In this document: positions 1 to 8,626 of the stretch, one piece after another | How the letters are laid out: the number at the start of each line of letters is the position of its first letter | How positions within the stretch are numbered: position 1 is the stretch's first letter | Origin: Henriciella algicola | GTDB taxonomy: Bacteria > Pseudomonadota > Alphaproteobacteria > Caulobacterales > Hyphomonadaceae | DNA: 64,000 bases | Reading direction: 5' to 3' | Assembly (NCBI RefSeq): GCF_003576245.1 | Contig: NZ_QWGA01000003.1 | Span: 434,001-498,000, forward strand | The notes under the pieces: model-generated | Databases searched by the model: none | Told to the model about the DNA's origin: nothing | What the model saw: the letters and a program-made list of their open reading frames with translations, nothing else | Translations under genes and position numbers: made by a program

Positions 1-197
1 GGCTTTGGACGCGCCAGGCGCGGCGGGCGTTTTACCGGGCGCGACGGCGTTGCGCGGCCGGACAGGCCGAGACGGTGCACCTTGCCGATCACGGCATTGC
101 GGGTCACACCCCCGAGTTGCTTTGCGATCTGGCTGGCTGAGTGACCTTCTGCCCACAGTTTCTTCAGAACATCGACGCGATCTTCGGTCCATGACAT
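1..197 (-). CDS. gcrA: Cell-cycle regulator GcrA, N-terminal part (runs off window)
   Basis: The reverse strand reads from an ATG at 197 into the typical GcrA N-terminus: MSWTEDRVDVLKKLWAEGHS, then SQIAKQLGGVTRNAVIGKVH and RLGLSGRA, followed by a basic Pro/Arg/Lys-rich linker that leaves the window at base 1. GcrA is a sigma70-associated transcription factor that acts at promoters methylated at GANTC by CcrM and drives S-phase genes. The N-terminal 45 residues form its DNA-binding helix-turn-helix and are all present. Only about 65 codons are visible, so nothing can be said about the C-terminal sigma-binding domain. Identity is near certain from the signature. Confidence 0.95.
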   Translation of the reverse strand, partial: MSWTEDRVDVLKKLWAEGHSASQIAKQLGGVTRNAVIGKVHRLGLSGRATPSRPVKRPPRLARPK

Positions 198-427
198 TTG
201 GATGGCCTCCTGGCGTTGTGCGACCCTAGATATAGTGACGGCCGATTTTTGCCGCCGTGCTTAACATCTATATATCGTATCTAAGGCGAAACGAAACACA
301 ACATGATGATCTGAGTTCTCCACAACCTTTCTATATGTAGTATGGCCTTGTGGATAGAATCGAAAAATCCTTGCGCCAGAAGTTTTTAGCTATCGTCATT
401 GGCCAGCCGAGACCCTAAATAGCGCGC
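198..427. promoter_or_regulatory. Divergent gcrA / ABC permease control region with DnaA-box-like sites and a GANTC site
   Basis: This 230-bp intergenic region is clearly more AT-rich than its flanks. TTCTCCACA (316-324) and TGTGGATAG (349-357) each match the DnaA box TTATCCACA, or its complement, at 8 of 9 positions and lie in opposite orientation. A CcrM-type GANTC site (GAATC) overlaps the second at 357-361. In Caulobacter, DnaA activates gcrA, so these sites fit known logic. The site calls are by eye, and I found no clear CtrA box (TTAA-N7-TTAA). Confidence 0.5.
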
Positions 428-1267
428 ATGAGCGATCAGATTTCTGCAGATGCCCGCCCGCTTCCCGCCCCGCCGCGCAACTATGGTGCGATCAACTGGA
501 TCGGGCTCTGGACGCTTTACCAGCGTGAGGTCGGCCGCTTCCTGAAGGTCTGGATGCAGACCCTGTTTGCCCCCGTCATCACGACGCTTCTGTTCATGAC
601 CGTGTTCAAACTGGCCTTCGGAAACCGCGGTGAGCTGACGGGTGACTTTACCGGTCTCGACTATAATGCCTTCCTCGCGCCCGGCCTCATCATCATGTCG
701 ATGCTGCAGAACGCTTTCCAGAACACATCCTCTTCGCTGACCATCGCCAAGGTACAGGGCAGCCAGGTCGACTTCCTGATGCCACCGCTATCCCCGCTGG
801 AGCTGACGCTGGGCTTTATCTTCGGCGCGGTCACGCGCGGCCTCATGGTCGGTGTGATCGGCGGCCTGGCCATTCACTTCTCCGGTCTTGCCGATCTCAA
901 CATCTCGATGATCTGGCCGATCATCTGGTTCAGCCTGATGGCGACGATCTTCCTTGCCGCCCTCGGCGCAATCGCCGGTATCTGGGCAGAGAAATTTGAT
1001 CACCTGGCCGCCATCACCAACTTCGTGATCGTGCCGCTGACCTTCCTGTCGGGCACCTTCTACGACATCAAGGTGCTGGTCGAGCCGTTTCAGACGGCGG
1101 CTCATTTCGACCCGATCTTCTACCTGATCGACGGTTTCCGCGCAGGCTTCATCGGGGTGTCCAACTCTTCGCTGATGACCGGCGTCATCGCCTCGGCAGC
1201 CTTCACCTTCCTCGCGTGCCTCTGGGTCTGGTGGCTGTTCCGGACAGGTTACAAGCTGAAGTCCTGA
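428..1267 (+). CDS. ABC-2 type transporter permease (YadH/NodJ-like)
   Basis: A 279-residue integral membrane protein. A cytoplasmic N-terminus contains the family's amphipathic entry segment (LWTLYQREVGRFLKVWMQTL) and is followed by about six hydrophobic segments. The conserved core FLAPGLIIMSMLQNAFQNTS and the late PLTFLSGTFY segment are typical of ABC2_membrane exporters. Such permeases work with a separate ATPase (YadG-like) that is normally encoded next to them. Here the neighbours are gcrA and a small lipoprotein, so the partner must be elsewhere. The substrate cannot be inferred. No strong Shine-Dalgarno sequence precedes the ATG. Confidence 0.9.
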   Translation: MSDQISADARPLPAPPRNYGAINWIGLWTLYQREVGRFLKVWMQTLFAPVITTLLFMTVFKLAFGNRGELTGDFTGLDYNAFLAPGLIIMSMLQNAFQNTSSSLTIAKVQGSQVDFLMPPLSPLELTLGFIFGAVTRGLMVGVIGGLAIHFSGLADLNISMIWPIIWFSLMATIFLAALGAIAGIWAEKFDHLAAITNFVIVPLTFLSGTFYDIKVLVEPFQTAAHFDPIFYLIDGFRAGFIGVSNSSLMTGVIASAAFTFLACLWVWWLFRTGYKLKS

Positions 1268-1471
1268 TTCAGCGTCGGTTCCGAACCTGGTGGCCATGTC
1301 CGTGGCAGTAAAAATGGATTTCCCGCGAACGTCGCTAGCGCCTATGCAAACAGTGTTACAGCTGACGTTCAGAGTATGGTAAATGACGCAGGAGTACCCC
1401 TGAAGTAAATGTGCACACCAATCAGCACTATGGCGGGACCGGTCAAGTCCAGCGATATGTAGTGACAGTCG

Positions 1472-1816
1472 ATGATTAGAGCTGCGTCCACCATTGTAGT
1501 TTTCTTTGCAGTGTCTGCCTGCACGAGCAGCAAAAGCAATTTTCAATTATGCGAAGATATTGCAGGCAACACCAACGCAGCCCCGACCGGAGTGTGCACG
1601 ACCAGCGGCGTCTACGAAACTAGAGAATGGGCGGACACACACTTCCTTCGGGTCGATGACGGGACGCTCATTGGGTTTGAGCCCACCGAGAGTATGAGAG
1701 TAGACCTCGAGGCCGGAGATTGGCTTACTATTGAGGGTAATTATATCAAGCCGCGGCTAGGTGAAGTTGATGTCTATGAGGTGTTCAACGAAGCTACGTC
1801 GGATCACAGCGATTGA
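1472..1816 (+). CDS. Small hypothetical lipoprotein
   Basis: A 114-residue protein with a short signal sequence and a lipobox (AVSAC, Cys about residue 17), so probably anchored in an envelope membrane. The mature part contains LRVDDGTLIGFEP and a later segment with beta-rich character, but I recognise no family. Its codon use and the roughly 200-bp flanks on either side are noticeably AT-richer than the surrounding genes, which suggests acquisition or weak selection. A longer antisense reading frame across it looks like a shadow. The start at 1472 is the only ATG that gives a complete signal peptide. Confidence 0.6.
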   Translation: MIRAASTIVVFFAVSACTSSKSNFQLCEDIAGNTNAAPTGVCTTSGVYETREWADTHFLRVDDGTLIGFEPTESMRVDLEAGDWLTIEGNYIKPRLGEVDVYEVFNEATSDHSD

Positions 1817-2020
1817 TGCTCTGGTAGCGCCTAGACTTCCGCCAGCTCCTTTGATAGCTGCAGAGGGCTTGTTGGAAGAACGTCGCTTGAGCGCGGTGAC
1901 CTAAGCTCCCTACGCTTTCTTGCATGGCCAAATCACCCGTCTGTTATTTTAAAACGTCAACCGAGATCATTTAGAAAGCTGGCTTGACGGGACCTGCCCG
2001 CAGGCCGCACCTCACATCCC

Positions 2021-3850
2021 ATGGCAGACCTTCCCATCCTCCGGCTCGCCGATGTCGAGCTGACCTTTGGTGGCACACCGATCTTTACCGGCGTGACCTT
2101 CACCCTTGCGCGCGGTGAACGCGCAGCGCTTGTCGGCCGTAACGGGGCGGGAAAATCCACGCTGATGAAGCTGGTCACGGGCACGCATGCGCCGGATGCG
2201 GGCGATCTCTGGCGCCAGCCCGGCGTTGAGGTCGCGACCGTCGAGCAGGAGCCGGACCTATCGGCTTTCGCCACCGTGCTCGATTACGCCGCCGAAAACC
2301 TTGAAGCAATCTGGATGGCTGAAGCCGAGCTTGGACTGTTCGGGATCGACCCTGAAGCCGACCCGAAGACGCTATCCGGCGGCCAGATCAGGCGCGCCGC
2401 CCTGGCCCGCGCCTTTGCGCGTGACCCGGATATCCTGCTCCTCGACGAGCCGACCAACCACCTCGACGTCCCGATGATCGAGACGCTGGAGACGCGCCTC
2501 AAATCCTTCTCCGGCGCCGTCCTCCTCGTCAGCCACGACCGCCGCTTTCTTGAGAATGTCACGACCACCACGCTCTGGCTTCGTCAGGGCAAGGTCTGGA
2601 AGTCGCCCAAGGGCTATGCCGAATTCGATGAATGGGCCGCCGGCATCGAAGCTGAAGAAGAAAAGCAGCTTCAGCGGATGAAGACCCATCTCAAGGAAGA
2701 GCAGCACTGGCTGGCACGCGGCGTCACGGCGCGCCGCAAGCGCAATATGGGCCGCCTGACACGCCTTCACGAACTGCGCGCCCAGCACGCCAAGCAGAAA
2801 TCCCTCGTCAATGACGCGAAGTCGACCGCAGGCCTCAGCGCCGAAAGCGGCGATAGTCAGAGCCGCAAGGTGCTCGAGGCGTTCGGTATCTCGAAGAGCT
2901 TCGACGACACGGTCATCGCAAAGGACCTGTCGCTTCGTATCCTGAAGGGTGACCGGATCGGCATCGTTGGCCCCAACGGCGTCGGCAAGACGACGCTTCT
3001 CAAGATCCTGCTGGGGGAGCTCGCACCAGACACGGGCTCGGTGAAGATCGGCCAAACGCTGAACGTCACCTATCTCGACCAGACGCGCGACACGCTGAAG
3101 CCCGACGAAACGCTGTGGGAAGCGCTAACGCCTGCAGGTGGCGACTCCATTATCGTTCAGGGCCAGCCCAAGCATATCGCCGGCTATGCCAAGGACTTCC
3201 TGTTCTCACCAGAACAGCTACGCCAGCCCGTTTCGGCTCTGTCAGGCGGTGAACGCAACCGGCTGACCATGGCGATCGCCCTCGCCCAGCCTGCCGACGT
3301 CCTCGTCCTCGATGAGCCAACCAACGATCTCGACATGCAGACGCTCGACCTGCTTGAGGAGATGCTGAGCGACTATGATGGCACGCTGATCCTCGTCAGC
3401 CACGACCGCGCCTTCCTTGATGCCATCGTGACGAGCTGCCTTGTGCCTCTGGGCGGTGGACGCTGGGTGGAAACTTCAGGCGGCTGGAGTGATGCGGCAC
3501 GCCAGGTGCCCTCACTCAGCACGCGGACGGCTGCGAAACCTGCAGACAAGGCGCAGAAGAAGCAGGCGAACGCCCAAGCTTCAGGCGGCTCGAAACGCGA
3601 AGCCAAGCTCTCGTTCAAGGACAAGCACCGCCTGAAGGAAGCCGAGGCCGCAATGCCGCGTCTCAGCGCCGAGATCGAGAAGCTGGAAAGCGAGCTTTCT
3701 GACCCTGAGCTGTTCAACAAGGATCCGGGCCGTTTCCAGAAAGTCAGTGATCGCCTCGCGGCCGCGCGTAGCGAACTGGAAGAAGCAGAAATGGTCTGGC
3801 TGGAAATCGAGGCCATGAAAGAAGAGCTTGAGAAGGCCTCTGGAGCCTAA
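2021..3850 (+). CDS. uup: ABC-F family ATPase Uup
   Basis: A 609-residue soluble protein with two ABC ATPase domains and no membrane segments. Domain 1 has Walker A GRNGAGKST (about 39-47), signature LSGGQ and Walker B ILLLDEPTNHLD. Domain 2 has GPNGVGKTT, LSGGE and VLVLDEPTNDLD. The charged linker between them includes the ARRKRNMGRL segment characteristic of Uup, and the C-terminus is a lysine/glutamate-rich coiled coil, the DNA-binding CTD type. ABC-F proteins act at ribosomes or on branched DNA; Uup is linked to precise excision of transposons and to replication or ribosome rescue. The start has the usual family N-terminus. Confidence 0.95.
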   Translation: MADLPILRLADVELTFGGTPIFTGVTFTLARGERAALVGRNGAGKSTLMKLVTGTHAPDAGDLWRQPGVEVATVEQEPDLSAFATVLDYAAENLEAIWMAEAELGLFGIDPEADPKTLSGGQIRRAALARAFARDPDILLLDEPTNHLDVPMIETLETRLKSFSGAVLLVSHDRRFLENVTTTTLWLRQGKVWKSPKGYAEFDEWAAGIEAEEEKQLQRMKTHLKEEQHWLARGVTARRKRNMGRLTRLHELRAQHAKQKSLVNDAKSTAGLSAESGDSQSRKVLEAFGISKSFDDTVIAKDLSLRILKGDRIGIVGPNGVGKTTLLKILLGELAPDTGSVKIGQTLNVTYLDQTRDTLKPDETLWEALTPAGGDSIIVQGQPKHIAGYAKDFLFSPEQLRQPVSALSGGERNRLTMAIALAQPADVLVLDEPTNDLDMQTLDLLEEMLSDYDGTLILVSHDRAFLDAIVTSCLVPLGGGRWVETSGGWSDAARQVPSLSTRTAAKPADKAQKKQANAQASGGSKREAKLSFKDKHRLKEAEAAMPRLSAEIEKLESELSDPELFNKDPGRFQKVSDRLAAARSELEEAEMVWLEIEAMKEELEKASGA

Positions 3851-3886
3851 CCACCTCTTAATCCATGCCCGTGTATTCTGCTGGGT

Positions 3887-5101
3887 ATGAAGATGTCATT
3901 TTCTGCCAAGCCCGCCCTTCTGGGCCGCCTTACAGCACTCGCCATCATGGCAACGGGCCTCACCGCCCCTGCCCTGGCCGACGACGCGGTTGAAACTGAC
4001 AGCTACCGTGTCGGGCAGACCTATTCATCAGAACGCGCGCGCGGTCTGCAGGCCTGCGCCCAGTCCTGCGCCGAAGACCAGCGCTGTGTCGCCTGGTCGC
4101 TGACGCCGCCGACTTTCCGCGTCGGTCCCCGCTGCGAACTGAAGAGCAGCGCCGGGCAAAGCCAGTCACGCCCCGGCTACACATCCGGACTTAGCGGCGT
4201 GAGCGCGGCCCCGCAGATCAGCCGGGCACCTGTCCAGTCTGCTGCCACCACGCAGACACGGCCTTCACGGTCGCAGACCTTGGCGGGCGGCTATGCCCAG
4301 ACCCGTCAGACCGCAGCAACGACAGCCTCCATGCCCCCATCACCCAACGGCGCCGCAACCAGCCATATGCTGCCAACGCCGGTTACGCCGTCTGTGCAAA
4401 GGGCGCCTGTTCGTCAGCAAGCCCAGCCGACAACGCGGACACAGCTCGCCAGCAATACCACGACGCGCGCTGCAACCACATCAGTCGCTTCTCAGGCCCG
4501 CACCCAGCAAGTGAGCCGTCAGCCAAGCGCATCAACGCCCACCATCACCAGCCGCGTGACGACCCGCCCGGTCCAGTCGCCTGCCGCCACGGCCGTGGCT
4601 GCACAGCGCCCCGCAGCGTCATCGGCGCCAACCCGCGCGGTCACCCGCCGCACTGTCTCCTCTTCGACGCCGGCACCGACCCAGGCGCAACGCCAAGCCG
4701 CTGCGGCGGCCGCCGCTACGTCCAATGTCTCGAGAGCCGCATCGACGAGCACGCAGCGCCCCACGGCGCCCCCAACGAGCGCAGCGGTCGATACGCGACC
4801 GCCCCTGCCGCGTCCGAGCCGGCTGCCATCCCTGCCAAGCCCGCTGCAGCGCAACGGCACGGCCTATTCCGTTCAGCGCATGGGCAACATGCCGGGCGAC
4901 GCCGAAGCTGCCGCAGGCTATGTCGACGGCCTGCCAGCCAATAGCCGCGTAGAGCCAATCGCCCGCAATAATCGCGAGCGTGAGCGTTCTTCAGATGATG
5001 AGAATGGCAGCGACGAGGAGGCCAGCTGGCCAGAAGGCTATCCTGAGTATCCAGACCCACTCGGCGGCCCGATCGGCAGCACTGTCATGGATGAGGACTA
5101 G
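3887..5101 (+). CDS. Exported PAN-domain protein with long low-complexity region
   Basis: 404 residues. A signal peptide (about 1-31, cleavage near APALADD) precedes a PAN/apple-like domain (about 38-90). That domain has the spaced cysteines of QACAQSCAEDQRCVAWSLTP and a later RCELK, which fits a PAN_4 fold that binds proteins or carbohydrates. Residues of about 100-310 are almost entirely Ala, Thr, Ser, Gln, Arg and Pro and are probably disordered. The acidic C-terminus ends in PEYPDPLGGPIGS. The coding stretch is 37 bp after uup and may be co-transcribed. Function unknown; an envelope or surface adaptor is plausible. Confidence 0.75.
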   Translation: MKMSFSAKPALLGRLTALAIMATGLTAPALADDAVETDSYRVGQTYSSERARGLQACAQSCAEDQRCVAWSLTPPTFRVGPRCELKSSAGQSQSRPGYTSGLSGVSAAPQISRAPVQSAATTQTRPSRSQTLAGGYAQTRQTAATTASMPPSPNGAATSHMLPTPVTPSVQRAPVRQQAQPTTRTQLASNTTTRAATTSVASQARTQQVSRQPSASTPTITSRVTTRPVQSPAATAVAAQRPAASSAPTRAVTRRTVSSSTPAPTQAQRQAAAAAAATSNVSRAASTSTQRPTAPPTSAAVDTRPPLPRPSRLPSLPSPLQRNGTAYSVQRMGNMPGDAEAAAGYVDGLPANSRVEPIARNNRERERSSDDENGSDEEASWPEGYPEYPDPLGGPIGSTVMDED

Positions 5102-5107
5102 GCGCGC

Positions 5108-5341
5108 CTAGTCCGGCGCCCGCGTCTTGAGCGCAAGCGCATGTAGCTCGCCGCCCATTTTCCCCTTGAGGGCCGCATAGACCATCTGGTGCTGGCGCAC
5201 GCGCGGAACGCCCTTGAATTGCGGTGAGACGATCTCGGCCTGCCAGTGGTCATTGTCACCGGCAAGATCCGTCAGCGTGATGTCCGCCTCCGGGAAGGCG
5301 TCCTTCAGATAGGTCTCGAGGGTCTCGCGGTCCATTGCCAT
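5108..5341 (-). CDS. BolA family protein
   Basis: 77 residues starting MAMDRETLETYLKDAF. This start has an AGGAG box seven bases upstream, whereas the frame upstream of it is not conserved in character. The family core is visible: the segment around DNDHWQAEIVS, then RVRQHQMVYAAL and GGELHALAL. The conserved His lies in this last segment. BolA proteins bind monothiol glutaredoxins and take part in [2Fe-2S] trafficking. In many alphaproteobacteria this gene sits between purL and grxD. Here purL lies about 3.3 kb upstream on the same strand with two peptidase genes in between, and no glutaredoxin gene follows. Confidence 0.9.
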   Translation of the reverse strand: MAMDRETLETYLKDAFPEADITLTDLAGDNDHWQAEIVSPQFKGVPRVRQHQMVYAALKGKMGGELHALALKTRAPD

Positions 5342-5420
5342 GACAGTCTCCTTTGCCGCTCGCACATGGCGGCCAATGGGCCTATGGTCAAGGCGACATA
5401 CCATGGAGTTCTCAGCCTAG

Positions 5421-6392
5421 ATGATCCGATCCGTCCTCGCCGCCGTCCTGCTGGTCGCCGCCTGCTCAAGCCCGCCTGCCTCCGATCCCGCTGCGGGAGA
5501 GACAGCAACCGCGACCGCCGCCTATACTGCGCAGTTCCATGACAGTGCGCGGGCGCGCTCCGCGCTCGAAACACTGTCCTCTGACGAATTCGAAGGCCGC
5601 AAGACCGGAGAGCCGGGCAATCTCAAGGCACGCGAATGGATCATCGATCAGCTCGAAGCGCGCGGCGTGGACCCGCTGCTGGTTGATGGCTTTGAAGCCC
5701 CGTTTTCGACCGCCAGCTTCTCCGAGGGCAAGGAAGGCGTCAGCGGCATCAACCTTCTCGCCGTCATCAATGACCAGCCGGGCGCGCCAGTCATCGTCAT
5801 TTCGGCCCATTATGACCATGTCGGCACCGGTGAGGATGGCATCTACAATGGCGCGGACGACAATGCTTCCGGCGTGGCTGCACTTCTGGAAGCGATCAGC
5901 TGGTTTCAGGAGAACGCGCCAGAGACCACGCTCGTCTTCGCTTTCTTCGATGCCGAGGAAATGGGAATTGCAGGCTCTGCCGCCTTTGTTCACGACCTGC
6001 CCGAGGAGATCGAAGACCGCCTCGCCTTTAATCTCAATCTCGACATGGTCTCACGCGCTGACAAGGGCGATATCTTTGCTGTCGGCACCTATCATTATCC
6101 TGAGCTGGTCCCGGTGATCGATGCGGTCGCGGCCGAAGCGCCGCTAACTCTCAGCAAGGGGCATGACAGCCCGGAATGGGGCAATCAGAACTGGTCGACC
6201 ATGTCAGACCACGCGCCTTTCCTGCGCGCCGGCGTGCCGATCATCTATCTCGGCGTCGAAGACCATGCCGACTATCACAAGGTCACAGACACGTTCGACA
6301 AGGTGGACCCGAACACCTTCGCAAGGGCGGTCGATACCGTACTGATGGTTGCCGAAGCCATTGATGAGCACGTCGCCAGCAACGGCGAATAG
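5421..6392 (+). CDS. M28 family zinc aminopeptidase, lipoprotein
   Basis: 323 residues with a lipobox (VAAC, Cys about residue 15). The M28 di-zinc site is intact: ISAHYDHVG (His130), NGADDNASG (Asp146), DAEEMG (Glu179/180), NLDMV and the late EDHADYH histidine. This predicts a secreted or envelope-anchored aminopeptidase that cuts N-terminal residues from peptides. It points away from bolA with about 80 bp between the starts, and converges on the M2 peptidase across a strong shared terminator. With the M2 enzyme it suggests a peptide-scavenging lifestyle. Confidence 0.92.
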   Translation: MIRSVLAAVLLVAACSSPPASDPAAGETATATAAYTAQFHDSARARSALETLSSDEFEGRKTGEPGNLKAREWIIDQLEARGVDPLLVDGFEAPFSTASFSEGKEGVSGINLLAVINDQPGAPVIVISAHYDHVGTGEDGIYNGADDNASGVAALLEAISWFQENAPETTLVFAFFDAEEMGIAGSAAFVHDLPEEIEDRLAFNLNLDMVSRADKGDIFAVGTYHYPELVPVIDAVAAEAPLTLSKGHDSPEWGNQNWSTMSDHAPFLRAGVPIIYLGVEDHADYHKVTDTFDKVDPNTFARAVDTVLMVAEAIDEHVASNGE

Positions 6393-6413
6393 GCAGGCCG
6401 CTCGCAGCCAATA

Positions 6414-6447
6414 AAAAGCCCCGGACGATCGTTCGCCCGGGGCTTTT
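6414..6447. terminator. Bidirectional rho-independent terminator
   Basis: AAAAGCCCCGG at 6414-6424 pairs with CCGGGGCTTTT at 6437-6447 around a short loop. There are A-runs on one side and T-runs on the other, so it can serve both the M28 gene (plus strand) and the M2 peptidase gene (minus strand), which converge here. Confidence 0.9.
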
Positions 6448-6469
6448 CAATTCCTAGAGGGCAACGCCC

Positions 6470-8344
6470 CTATTTCCAGCCGCAGCTGCGACCTTCATTC
6501 TGCTCTTCCAGATAGCCGATCAGCGGATCGAAATACTCGATGATCGCAGAGCCATCCATTTCACGCGTGCCGGTGAAAGTCTCCAGAACGTCTGGCCAAG
6601 GCTCTGATGCGCCCATTTCCATCATCGCATTGAAGCGTGCGCCGACTTCCTCGTTTCCATAGATCGAGCAGCGGTGCAGCGGGCCATCCCAGCCAGCCTG
6701 CTCACAGGCAGCCTTATGGAACTGGAACTGCATGATATAGGACAGGAAGTAACGCAGATACGGCGTGTTGCCCGGGATGTGGTACTTCGCACCCGGATCG
6801 AACGCGTCTGCCGGACGCGGGCCCGGCGGGACGATGCCCTGATACTGCGTGCGCTTTGCCCACCAGGCGTCATTATAGTCGGCAGGCTGCGTCGTGCCGT
6901 CGAGCACGTCCCAGCGCCAGCTATCAACCGTGATCGCGAATGGCAGGAAGGCAATCTTGTCAAGCGCGGTGTTCATCAGAAGCGAGATGTCGGCCTCTTC
7001 GCCCGGCACCTGATCCTCGGTGATCAGGCCAATGTCGACGAGATAGGACGGTGTGATCGACAACGCGATGAAGTCACCAATCGCCTCGTGGAAGCCGTCA
7101 TGGGCGCCGTCCTTGTAGAGGTAATCGACGTCCTTATAGGCGCGCTGGTAGTAGTTGTGCCCCAGCTCGTGGTGGACGGTGTAGAAGTCCTCGGCATTCA
7201 CCTCGGTACACATCTTGATGCGCACATCCTCCTCGTCATCGAGGTCCCAGGCGGATGCGTGGCACACGACTTCGCGGTCTTCCGGACGCACGATCATCGA
7301 CCGCTCCCAAAAGGTCTGCGGCAGCGGATCAAGACCGAGCGAGACGAAGAAGGCCTCAGCGGTCTCGACCATCTCGATGGCGTCATAGTCAGCCGCGACA
7401 AGCTCGTCCGTCAAATTATAGCCCTGCCCCGGCAGGCCCTCCGGCTCGACCAGCGGGTAGATGTTCGACCATTGCTGCGACCACATATTGCCAAGGAGGT
7501 CGGCACGGATCGGGCCCGTGGCAGGCTGGACATCGTCGCCATACTCTTCGTTCAGCTCTGCGCGCACATAGCAGTGCAGCTCCTCATAGAGCGGGGACAC
7601 CTGGCTCCAGAGGCGGTCGACCTCGGTCGCCATTTCTTCCGGCGGCATGTCGTATTTCGACAGCCACATCGTTTTCAGATTGTCATAGCCAAGCTCGGTC
7701 GCGCCTTCATTGGCGATCTCCACCATGCGGGCATAGTCATCCTTCATCGGCGGCGACACGGTGCGCCAGCCTTCCCAGACAGCCTGCAGCTCTTCCGGGT
7801 CGCGGCTCGTCTCGATGATGGTCGACAGCTGGTCGAGGTTCAGATCCTCGCCCTTATAATTGAACGTGCCAGTGCCATAGGTCGCTTCGAGGCCGGTGGT
7901 GATCTGCGACAGCTCTTCGGCTGCGCCTTCGGTCGACGGGGCCGGAATGGTGACGCCGGATTGCAGGCGCTGCATCTTACGCGCGAGGTCTGCTGGCAGG
8001 TCGACATCATTGAACTGCTTGGACTCATTGGCGAGCGAGACGGCCAGGGTCGTTGCGCGGGCACCCGCCTCGGCTGCGGCCGCATTCGTCTCATCGGTGA
8101 TATTGGTCGCCTGCTCCCAGAAGATCGGGCTGATCTCCTTGGACATCTGGCCAAGCTCAGCATCGGCGCGTTCCAGGAAGGCGCGGGCCTCTGCAACTTC
8201 AGTGCTCTCTGCCTCGACCGGGTCGCCCGCCATTGGCGGAACTGGCACTTCGGCAGGCGGCACGTCGCCGGAATTATTCGTACAGGACACAAGCAGCGCC
8301 GCGCTGAGCGCAAGCACGCTGGTAGAAATCAGACTGGTTTTCAT
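6470..8344 (-). CDS. M2 family peptidyl-dipeptidase (ACE-like), lipoprotein
   Basis: 624 residues from an ATG with a GGAGG box. The signal peptide ends in a lipobox (LLVSC). The metallopeptidase motif HHELGHNYYQ lies at about residue 390, with the downstream glutamate in GFHEAIGDF, as in angiotensin-converting-enzyme homologues. The family removes C-terminal dipeptides. Bacterial members occur in many proteobacteria and act in the periplasm or at the outer surface. It lies downstream of purL on the same strand, but a terminator-like hairpin (8450-8494) separates them, so it probably has its own promoter in the roughly 100-bp gap. Confidence 0.93.
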   Translation of the reverse strand: MKTSLISTSVLALSAALLVSCTNNSGDVPPAEVPVPPMAGDPVEAESTEVAEARAFLERADAELGQMSKEISPIFWEQATNITDETNAAAAEAGARATTLAVSLANESKQFNDVDLPADLARKMQRLQSGVTIPAPSTEGAAEELSQITTGLEATYGTGTFNYKGEDLNLDQLSTIIETSRDPEELQAVWEGWRTVSPPMKDDYARMVEIANEGATELGYDNLKTMWLSKYDMPPEEMATEVDRLWSQVSPLYEELHCYVRAELNEEYGDDVQPATGPIRADLLGNMWSQQWSNIYPLVEPEGLPGQGYNLTDELVAADYDAIEMVETAEAFFVSLGLDPLPQTFWERSMIVRPEDREVVCHASAWDLDDEEDVRIKMCTEVNAEDFYTVHHELGHNYYQRAYKDVDYLYKDGAHDGFHEAIGDFIALSITPSYLVDIGLITEDQVPGEEADISLLMNTALDKIAFLPFAITVDSWRWDVLDGTTQPADYNDAWWAKRTQYQGIVPPGPRPADAFDPGAKYHIPGNTPYLRYFLSYIMQFQFHKAACEQAGWDGPLHRCSIYGNEEVGARFNAMMEMGASEPWPDVLETFTGTREMDGSAIIEYFDPLIGYLEEQNEGRSCGWK

Positions 8345-8449
8345 TGGGGAACCTCCATGATGGCAGCACCGAAGCGCCAGCCGCATGAAAGGTCAATGCC
8401 AGAGCGGCGGGAAGTTGAGCCGCCCGCCGGGCATCAAAAAATTCAAAGG

Positions 8450-8494
8450 CCTGAAAAATTTGGCGCGCCAGCATCCGCAAGGACACTGGCGCGC
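8450..8494 (-). terminator. Probable terminator after purL
   Basis: On the minus strand, GCGCGCCAG (8494-8486) pairs with CTGGCGCGC (8471-8463) and is followed by CAAATTTTTC. It lies about 130 bp downstream of the purL stop and 106 bp before the M2 start. A second, smaller hairpin (CGGGAT/ATCCCG, about 8603-8620) sits directly at the purL stop. Confidence 0.7.
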
Positions 8495-8626
8495 GCGCGA
8501 GAAGAAGAGGCGCAAGGCCACCATCGACGGTTTTCCTCTCGCACACGCATACGTTGCATAAACTATAGCGGATCAGAAAACAGTGAAATTTTATACATCT
8601 ACACGGGATACGGGCATCCCGCGGGT

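Noticed and set aside
788-1546. 252-codon open frame on the minus strand
   Set aside because: Overlaps the permease gene and the lipoprotein start on the other strand; sequence is charged low-complexity without motifs.
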